Assembly: GCF_018882125.1 (NCBI RefSeq)
Contig: NZ_JACVOZ010000001.1
Coordinates: 434,001 to 498,000 of the forward strand
Direction: 5' to 3'
Length of the DNA stretch: 64,000 nt
Origin: Polynucleobacter sp. AP-Melu-500A-A1
GTDB taxonomy: Bacteria; Pseudomonadota; Gammaproteobacteria; Burkholderiales; Burkholderiaceae
The position numbers were made by a program, and so were the translations under genes. The notes beneath the pieces were generated by a model that saw only the letters and a program-made list of their open reading frames with translations, ran no database searches and was not told the origin of the DNA. Below, piece by piece: positions 58,252 through 64,000 of this stretch. The first letter of the stretch is position 1, and each line of letters opens with the position of its first letter.

Positions 58252-59228
58252 GTGCAGCAAATAAAGAAGCGAGCCAATTCGTGAACCAATTTAATGCTGC
58301 TGGGGAGTTAACGCATCTTTTGACCCTAGAAGGATTACCTAAAGAGCAGATTGTGCATATTCTGGATACCGCTCAGCAGTTTGTGAGTGTTACAGACCCT
58401 TCTAGAGAAGTGAGGAAGGTGCCCTTACTTCGTGGTAAGAGTGTTTTCAATCTGTTCTTTGAAAACTCTACTCGCACCAGAACTACGTTTGAGATTGCTG
58501 CCAAACGTTTATCAGCCGATGTCATTAACTTGGATATCTCGACCTCATCAACTGCTAAGGGCGAGAGTTTGCTCGATACCATTGATAATTTGGTGGCGAT
58601 GCAGGCCGATATATTTGTAGTGCGCCACAATGTTTCTAGGGCGCCTATAGAAATAGCAAATCATGTCCCCTCGCATGTACACGTAGTCAATGCGGGTGAC
58701 GGCAGTCATCAACACCCCACTCAGGGATTGTTAGATATGTACACCATGCGTCATTTCAAGCAAGACTTTCGTGGTTTAAAAGTAGCCATTATTGGTGACG
58801 TGGTTCATAGTCGAGTTGCTAAATCGAATATCCATGCACTAACGACCTTGGGTTGCGAAGAAATTAGAGTCATTGGACCTGAGAGCCTATTGCCTAGTGA
58901 TTTAGATATGTTGGGCGTGAAGGTCTTCCATAATATGGAAGAGGGCTTGAAGGGGGTGGATGTAGTGATGACCTTGCGTATCCAAAAAGAGCGTATGGAA
59001 GTGGGTCAGGTTCCCGAGGGCGATGCCTTTTTTAAACAATATGGCTTGACATCTAGCCGCTTAGCACTCGCAAAACCAGATGCCATCGTCATGCATCCAG
59101 GGCCAATGAACCGTGGGGTCGAGATTGATTCAGTGGTTGCTGATGGTCCACAATCGGTCATTCTCAATCAAGTGACCTTCGGCATTGCAGTGCGCATGGC
59201 AGTAATGTCCATCCTTGCTAGTAACTAG
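58248..59228 (+). CDS. pyrB: Aspartate carbamoyltransferase catalytic subunit
   Basis: 326 residues. The carbamoyl-phosphate loop [30 protein letters not shown] and the aspartate-binding LRIQKERM and [11 protein letters not shown] are complete. It makes carbamoyl aspartate in pyrimidine synthesis. There is no regulatory PyrI subunit downstream, as is common in betaproteobacteria. In many Burkholderiales pyrC-like genes follow pyrB; here a glycosyltransferase gene follows after 9 bases. Confidence 0.96.
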   Translation: MSAANKEASQFVNQFNAAGELTHLLTLEGLPKEQIVHILDTAQQFVSVTDPSREVRKVPLLRGKSVFNLFFENSTRTRTTFEIAAKRLSADVINLDISTSSTAKGESLLDTIDNLVAMQADIFVVRHNVSRAPIEIANHVPSHVHVVNAGDGSHQHPTQGLLDMYTMRHFKQDFRGLKVAIIGDVVHSRVAKSNIHALTTLGCEEIRVIGPESLLPSDLDMLGVKVFHNMEEGLKGVDVVMTLRIQKERMEVGQVPEGDAFFKQYGLTSSRLALAKPDAIVMHPGPMNRGVEIDSVVADGPQSVILNQVTFGIAVRMAVMSILASN

Positions 59229-59237
59229 AAGGCTGCG

Positions 59238-60608
59238 GTGAGTATTTCTCAAACGGCAGCGGATGCTGTGCAAATTCCCAAAGTACAGCAGCAAAAGCGT
59301 TGGCTAATTCTGACGCATGCTTTCAATATGGATGGCCGTGCTGCAAGCTTAACGATTACCGACAAAATTCCCTATTTATTAGATGCTGGTATTGAGCCTA
59401 TTGTTTTTAGTGCGATTACCGGGATTAAAGATCAACGCTTTGTGCACCAACAGTTTTTAGCTTGGGGCCCTTCGGGTTTTCGTTTTGACTTTCGTCATTG
59501 GGTTGCCAATAAATATGGGCGCGGACTTTTTTATAAGATCACGACGCGCTCCGTTTCCTTATTGCTCGCACCGCTCATTGCGATCGAAAAGCTTGTCTTG
59601 GGTTACTCCAGTCAATGGTCTTGGGCACTGCCAGCCTTTGTTCATGGCAGAAAGCTGATTAAAGAGGGTAAGGTTGACGTTGTCTTTTCAGTAGGCAGCG
59701 CATGGTCTGCCCATTTAGCGGGTGTCTGGCTCAAAAGAGCTACTGGGATTAAATTGATCTCTGAAGTGCATGACCCCTTGGTCATTCGTCAAAGTCCTGG
59801 TGATGATGGCGCAGTAAAGCCACAGAATCGTGATGCGCGCTTTCGCCATTTTCTAGAGAGTCAGTTGTGTAAATATTCTGATTTTGTTTGGTGGTTTACC
59901 GATGGCGCGTTGCATTACGCCAAGGTTCGCAATACCAATCTCAATTCCCCAGGTAATGCTCATGGCTTTGTTGTGATGCCTGGCGCAGAGCCTCCAGGTG
60001 CTAAGAAGATTCAAGCGGGACATACTTATTCAGAACATTTAAATTTATGCCACTTTGGTTCATTGGCAAAAGACCGAAGCCTATCAGTGATCTTGAAGGT
60101 ATTAAATGAATTACTAAAAAAATATCCACAGGCAAGATCAGCTATTCGTGTGCATGCTTATGGCGCCCCTTTGGATAGCTATACAGAGCAAGCCATTGAG
60201 GAGTATGGATATCAAGATGTTCTTCTTGCTCACGGGCGTCTTGAAAAAGATCCCGTTACTGGCTTATCAGGGCGTGAGCGCGTAGTGGAGAAGATGCAAG
60301 AGGCTGATGTCCTAATTCTGCTGCATGGCACGGGTGAAGAGTGCGCTGAATATATTCCCTCAAAGTTTTATGACTACCTCTGGGCGCAGCGCCCAATATG
60401 GGCAATGACCCATCGTAATCCTCAGCTAGATCAAATGCTACTCGAGCGTAATGCTTATTTGAGTATTAGCGCAGATGAGGCAAGCCTGGCAATGACGCTT
60501 GAGAAAATCTGGCTTGATTGGCAGCAAAAAAATCTGAATCAAGTGAGCGGCACTCCCATTGGAGTAAATCAAGCAGTTAAGAAAATTCTAGAGACTGCTG
60601 CAATCTAA
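59238..60608 (+). CDS. Glycosyltransferase, GT-B fold (GT4-like)
   Basis: 456 residues from a GTG. A Rossmann-like N-domain begins after a 20-residue leader (RWLILTHAFNMDGRAASL). A mid-protein segment KVDVVFSVGSAWSAHLAGVWL and SEVHDPLVIRQ, then a C-domain with LCHFGSLAKDRSLSVILKVL, VLLAHGRLEKDP and FYDYLWAQRPIWAMTHRNP, place it among GT-B enzymes using nucleotide sugars. A hydrophobic stretch near 90-115 may bind the membrane surface. Donor and acceptor unknown; the neighbouring GDP-mannose/fucose genes suggest a surface polysaccharide. Confidence 0.75.
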   Translation: MSISQTAADAVQIPKVQQQKRWLILTHAFNMDGRAASLTITDKIPYLLDAGIEPIVFSAITGIKDQRFVHQQFLAWGPSGFRFDFRHWVANKYGRGLFYKITTRSVSLLLAPLIAIEKLVLGYSSQWSWALPAFVHGRKLIKEGKVDVVFSVGSAWSAHLAGVWLKRATGIKLISEVHDPLVIRQSPGDDGAVKPQNRDARFRHFLESQLCKYSDFVWWFTDGALHYAKVRNTNLNSPGNAHGFVVMPGAEPPGAKKIQAGHTYSEHLNLCHFGSLAKDRSLSVILKVLNELLKKYPQARSAIRVHAYGAPLDSYTEQAIEEYGYQDVLLAHGRLEKDPVTGLSGRERVVEKMQEADVLILLHGTGEECAEYIPSKFYDYLWAQRPIWAMTHRNPQLDQMLLERNAYLSISADEASLAMTLEKIWLDWQQKNLNQVSGTPIGVNQAVKKILETAAI

Positions 60609-60610
60609 AG

Positions 60611-62044
60611 TTAAGCTCTGCCGTATTGGTCTTCGAAACGCACAATATCATCTTCACCTAGGTAGTCTCCTACCTGAGCTTCAATGATCACTAGGGGTAT
60701 ATCGCCCAAGTTCGTCAATCGATGCTGCGTTTCTTTTGGAATATAAGTCGACTCATTGGCATTGAGATGTAGAACCTTGTCGCCATTGACGATTTCAGCT
60801 TTGCCAGTAATCACGACCCAATGCTCATTGCGATGATGGTGCATTTGTAAGGAAAGTTTGCCGCCTGGGTTCACCACAATCCGCTTGATCTTATAGTCTG
60901 GACCTTCTTCGATCACGGTATAAGTGCCCCATGGGCGGTGCACTGTGCTGTGATAGATAGCGCGCTCATCTTTATCTTTATTCAGAGCATCAACTACTTT
61001 TTTGATGGACTGAGAGTTTCCCTTGGCGCTGACAAGTAAAGCGTCAGGTGTATCAACGATGATGAGGTTGTCTATGCCAACGGCAGCAATGAGGCGCTCG
61101 CGCCCAAAAACAAAATTGTTTTTAGAGTCTACAAAAATAGCCTTGCCTTCCGCGGCGTTACCATTCTCGTCCTCTGGAAAGTGCTTTGCCATAGCATCCC
61201 ATGAGCCCACGTCATCCCAGTCAAAGCTGGCATTAACAGAGACGACATTAGGCGCTTTTTCCATAATGGCGTAATCGAGAGAAATATCTTCGATGGCCGC
61301 CATAGTAGTTTTGTCTAAGGTAAATGAATCAACAGCATCAGCAGGATTACTTGCTGCCCAACAGGTTTGAACTTGCTTGGCTAAGTTTGGTGCGATGTCA
61401 TTAGCCACTTTAAGTAAGGTGTTCGGTGTGAAACAGAACATGCCTGAGTTCCAATGGAAATTTCCGGCGGCAACATATTGTTCGGCTAAAGCCATCGCTG
61501 GCTTTTCAACAAACTGCTCAACGATGCGACCTTCAGCATTTCCAGGGGTGCGCGCTGGATTGCCGAGCTTCAAATAGCCGTAGCCCGTTTCAGCATGGGT
61601 TGGCGGAATACCAAAAGTAACCAAGTTGCCTGCCATTGCAAAATCAACAGCCTTGGCTACAGCCATTTCAAAACCGACTTTGTCATGAATGACGTGGTCA
61701 GCGGGCAGCACCAACATCGGAATATCTCCACGACCCGCATTTTTAGCAGCTAGTGCAGCAAAGAGTACGGCTGGTGCAGTATTACGACGCAGGGGCTCAA
61801 TAATGGTGAGATTGGCCTCTTGCTCAGAATCTTTTAAATCTGCTTGAACCTGAAAGCCAAGGCTTTCTGAAGTAACAACACACAGCCAAGGATTAGAAGA
61901 CTCAATGCGATTGGCAGTTTCACTTAAGAGTGACTGTTGGCTGGCAACCGGCATAAAAACCTTAGGACGGTTTTCTCGGGATACTGGCCACAAACGGGAG
62001 CCTGCTCCCCCACAAATGATTACCATCGAAAAATTTAGTTTCAT
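60611..62044 (-). CDS. manC: Mannose-1-phosphate guanylyltransferase / mannose-6-phosphate isomerase
   Basis: 477 residues from the ATG; the open frame begins two codons earlier at a TTG. The nucleotidyltransferase domain starts IICGGAGSRLWPVSREN with RPKVF, and has VLPADHVI and FVEKPAMALAEQYV. The C-terminal cupin isomerase domain has LQMHHHRNEHWVVITGKAEI, the metal site. It makes GDP-mannose, the substrate of Gmd encoded upstream on the same strand. The order gmd-fcl-manC forms the GDP-L-fucose route. Convergent with the glycosyltransferase, 2-base gap. Confidence 0.95.
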   Translation of the reverse strand: MKLNFSMVIICGGAGSRLWPVSRENRPKVFMPVASQQSLLSETANRIESSNPWLCVVTSESLGFQVQADLKDSEQEANLTIIEPLRRNTAPAVLFAALAAKNAGRGDIPMLVLPADHVIHDKVGFEMAVAKAVDFAMAGNLVTFGIPPTHAETGYGYLKLGNPARTPGNAEGRIVEQFVEKPAMALAEQYVAAGNFHWNSGMFCFTPNTLLKVANDIAPNLAKQVQTCWAASNPADAVDSFTLDKTTMAAIEDISLDYAIMEKAPNVVSVNASFDWDDVGSWDAMAKHFPEDENGNAAEGKAIFVDSKNNFVFGRERLIAAVGIDNLIIVDTPDALLVSAKGNSQSIKKVVDALNKDKDERAIYHSTVHRPWGTYTVIEEGPDYKIKRIVVNPGGKLSLQMHHHRNEHWVVITGKAEIVNGDKVLHLNANESTYIPKETQHRLTNLGDIPLVIIEAQVGDYLGEDDIVRFEDQYGRA

Positions 62045-62082
62045 GAACAAATTTTACCTAAAGAAAAAGGGCAGAAAGGAGC

Positions 62083-62098
62083 GCAAGGGACCCCTTGC
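62083..62098. other. Small perfect inverted repeat between fcl and manC
   Basis: GCAAGGG / CCCTTGC with a 2-base centre in the 74-base gap. On the minus strand no T run follows directly, so a terminator is unlikely; it could be an mRNA-stabilising or processing hairpin. Confidence 0.35.
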
Positions 62099-62118
62099 TG
62101 TATTGCTTTACCTACTTA

Positions 62119-63060
62119 TTATTTCAAGGTCGGTGCCACGTGCTCCAAGAACCAGCTATAGGCATCTTGGATGCCAGGGCGCAGGGCAATCTCCGCCTTC
62201 CAGCCCAGGGCATTGGCTTTACTCACATCCAGCAGTTTTTGTGGGGTTCCGTCTGGTTTTGAGGTATCAAACTGCAATTGGCCTTCAAATCCGACTACTG
62301 CGACTACTTCTTCCACCAGTTCGCGGATAGTGATGTCATTGCCACAGCCAATATTCACAAAAGAGCCGTCATAGCCTTGCTCCATGAGCTGGACGCAAGC
62401 TCTGGCCATATCGTCCACATGCAAGAACTCACGACGAGGCTTGCCAGATCCCCACACCATTAAATGCGGGTCTTTACGCAATTTCGCTTCATGGGCCTTG
62501 CGGATCAGTGCAGGCAATACGTGGGAGTTGTTTAAATCGTAGTTATCGCCAGGACCATAAAGATTGGTTGGCATGACGCTCACATACTTGGTGCCGTACT
62601 GACGGTTGTAGTTCTCACACAACTTGATGCCCGCAATTTTGGCCAAAGCATAAGGCTCATTGGTTTGCTCCAGTGGGCCTGTGAGTAAATACTCTTCTTT
62701 AATTGGCTGTGGGCAATCTCTTGGGTAAATGCAGCTTGAGCCTAAGGACATCAGGTTGTTAATGCCGGCTTGATAAGCACCATGCGTGAGGTTGCACTCA
62801 ATCATGAGGTTTTGATAAATAAAGTCAGCGCGGTAAATATTATTCGCCTGGATACCGCCCACTTTTGCAGCGGCGATAAAGATGTAGTCAGGTTTTTCAG
62901 TAGCTAAAAAGGAATGCACTGATGCTTGATTTAAAAGATCAAGTTCAGAGTGCGTGCGGGTGATGACATTGTTATAGCCACGGGATTTGAGTAGGCGGGT
63001 AATGCCACTACCCACCATCCCACGATGACCTGCTACATAAATCTTGGCGGTTTTATTCAT
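62119..63060 (-). CDS. fcl: GDP-L-fucose synthase
   Basis: 313 residues, extended SDR. NADP motif [13 protein letters not shown] (8-20), [33 protein letters not shown] and the catalytic YALAK lysine/tyrosine pair, with [13 protein letters not shown]. It performs epimerisation and reduction of the Gmd product to give GDP-L-fucose. The ATG overlaps the gmd stop by 8 bases. Pathway partner gmd is directly upstream, manC downstream. Confidence 0.96.
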   Translation of the reverse strand: MNKTAKIYVAGHRGMVGSGITRLLKSRGYNNVITRTHSELDLLNQASVHSFLATEKPDYIFIAAAKVGGIQANNIYRADFIYQNLMIECNLTHGAYQAGINNLMSLGSSCIYPRDCPQPIKEEYLLTGPLEQTNEPYALAKIAGIKLCENYNRQYGTKYVSVMPTNLYGPGDNYDLNNSHVLPALIRKAHEAKLRKDPHLMVWGSGKPRREFLHVDDMARACVQLMEQGYDGSFVNIGCGNDITIRELVEEVVAVVGFEGQLQFDTSKPDGTPQKLLDVSKANALGWKAEIALRPGIQDAYSWFLEHVAPTLK

Positions 63061-64000
63061 TGCGACTTAAAGTGGTGTAGCCGTGTTTCTTGACTAATTC
63101 ATCACGCTCCGCACCTTTTAAGTCTTCGCGCACCATCTCTTTAACGAGATCTTGGAATGAAGTTGCTGGTACCCAACCCAATTTTTCTTTGGCTTTAGTA
63201 GCATCACCCAAAAGTGTTTCTACTTCGGTTGGGCGGAAGTAACGTGGGTCAACAGCCACAATACACTTACCGCTAGCGTCATAACCCTTTTCCTCAACGC
63301 CAACGCCCTTCCAGGTGATCTTCATGCCGAGCTCTTCAGCCGCGTAATCAATAAATTGACGCACGCTGTACTGAACGCCAGTAGCAATCACAAAGTCTTC
63401 TGCTTGTTCTTGTTGGAGCATGAGCCACTGCATCTCAACGTAGTCACGGGCATGACCCCAGTCACGTTTGGCATCTAAGTTACCCAGGTACAAACACTCT
63501 TGCAGGCCCAACTTGATCCGCGCTAGTGCACGGGTAATTTTGCGTGTCACAAAAGTCTCGCCACGAATTGGGCTCTCGTGGTTAAACAAGATCCCATTAC
63601 ACGCATACATGCCATAGGCTTCACGATAGTTCACAGTGATCCAGTAAGCGTAAAGTTTTGCTACTGCGTATGGTGAGCGTGGATAAAACGGCGTGGTTTC
63701 TTTTTGCGGAATTTCTTGGACCAAGCCATAGAGCTCAGAAGTCGACGCTTGGTAAAAACGGGTTTTCTTTTCTAGTTTGAGGATGCGAATCGCTTCTAAA
63801 AGACGCAGTGCACCTAGTGCATCTGAATTGGCTGTGTACTCAGGCTCTTCAAAAGAAACCGCTACGTGAGACTGCGCGGCTAAGTTATAGATCTCATCAG
63901 GCTGAGTTTGCTGAATGATGCGAATCAAACAAGTGGAGTCAGTTAAATCTCCATGATGCAAAGTGAGCTTTGAGCCTGGAATATGCGGGTCATGGTAAAG
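63053..64000 (-). CDS. gmd: GDP-mannose 4,6-dehydratase, C-terminal part (5' end outside window)
   Basis: 316 codons are visible and the frame is open to the window edge ([20 protein letters not shown] lies at the edge). [33 protein letters not shown] and the catalytic [12 protein letters not shown] (Tyr and Lys) are diagnostic, with the NADP loop upstream out of the window. It converts GDP-mannose to GDP-4-keto-6-deoxymannose. The N-terminal 30 or so residues are missing here only because the window ends. Confidence 0.96.
   Translation of the reverse strand, partial: LYHDPHIPGSKLTLHHGDLTDSTCLIRIIQQTQPDEIYNLAAQSHVAVSFEEPEYTANSDALGALRLLEAIRILKLEKKTRFYQASTSELYGLVQEIPQKETTPFYPRSPYAVAKLYAYWITVNYREAYGMYACNGILFNHESPIRGETFVTRKITRALARIKLGLQECLYLGNLDAKRDWGHARDYVEMQWLMLQQEQAEDFVIATGVQYSVRQFIDYAAEELGMKITWKGVGVEEKGYDASGKCIVAVDPRYFRPTEVETLLGDATKAKEKLGWVPATSFQDLVKEMVREDLKGAERDELVKKHGYTTLSRNE

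Overview
The window is a stretch of ordinary, densely packed chromosome from a betaproteobacterium, most likely a Polynucleobacter-type member of the Burkholderiaceae. This is inferred from gene order (rplU-rpmA-obgE-proB-CNP1-rppH/proS; ffh/ccsA-ampD-nrdAB-H1-like; accB-accC-prmA; fur/bamE; lptE-holA-proA), very short intergenic gaps, moderate GC content and a lysine/alanine-rich histone H1-like protein. I found no tRNA, rRNA, CRISPR array, insertion sequence, prophage or integrase.

Layout. 1-3.6 kb: the end of a sodium:solute symporter, a ketopantoate-reductase-like oxidoreductase, and a divergent pair made of an FAH-family hydrolase and a GrdB/PrdB-like protein with cysteine in place of selenocysteine. 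3.6-11.6 kb: ispB diverges from rplU-rpmA-obgE-proB through a perfect consensus promoter; then CNP1/rppH, proS and ffh. 11.6-18.5 kb: a CcsA-like membrane protein, an AmpD amidase fused to a PP0621-type membrane anchor, the NrdR-controlled class I ribonucleotide reductase operon nrdAB, and the H1-like gene, whose reading frame breaks at an A9 slippery tract. 18.5-24.2 kb (minus strand): a PfkB kinase, a PrmA-DUF3426 fusion, accC, accB, aroQ and a TlpA-type thioredoxin. 24.2-31.9 kb: mpl, fabG-like, an RNB ribonuclease, a TonB-like protein, aroE, mtgA, and pyrF facing them. 31.9-42.7 kb: corA, pncC-pgpA-thiL, maeB, a barstar-family protein, rsmE, tkt, gapA, fur. 42.7-53.4 kb: one long co-directional run with bamE, dapB, leuS, lptE, holA, proA, hemJ-like, a THUMP methyltransferase, rubredoxin and hemL. 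53.4-59.2 kb: apaH, phrB, a YdcF protein, yqgE-ruvX-pyrR-pyrB. 59.2-64 kb: a glycosyltransferase and a convergent GDP-mannose/GDP-fucose set (manC, fcl, gmd), which looks like the edge of a surface-polysaccharide region.

How the genes work together. Most serve housekeeping pathways: fatty-acid initiation (accBC), shikimate (aroQ, aroE), pyrimidines (pyrF, pyrR, pyrB), deoxynucleotides (nrdAB), proline (proB, proA), cell-wall building and recycling (mpl, ampD, mtgA, dapB), outer-membrane assembly (bamE, lptE), central carbon (tkt, gapA, maeB), translation and tRNA charging (rplU, rpmA, proS, leuS, prmA, rsmE, ffh, obgE), and haem (hemL, hemJ-like).

I see no complete new defence or mobile system. 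The best leads are: (a) the H1-like gene, where a dnaX-type A AAA AAG heptamer sits directly before a stop and a further 42 codons continue in the -1 frame; (b) two gene fusions that would attach normally soluble enzymes (AmpD, PrmA) to the membrane; (c) the cysteine-type GrdB/PrdB homologue divergent from an FAH hydrolase; (d) several well-formed regulatory sites (tandem NrdR boxes on the nrd promoter, a perfect sigma-70 promoter overlapping the ispB start, and a terminator hairpin against the obgE start).
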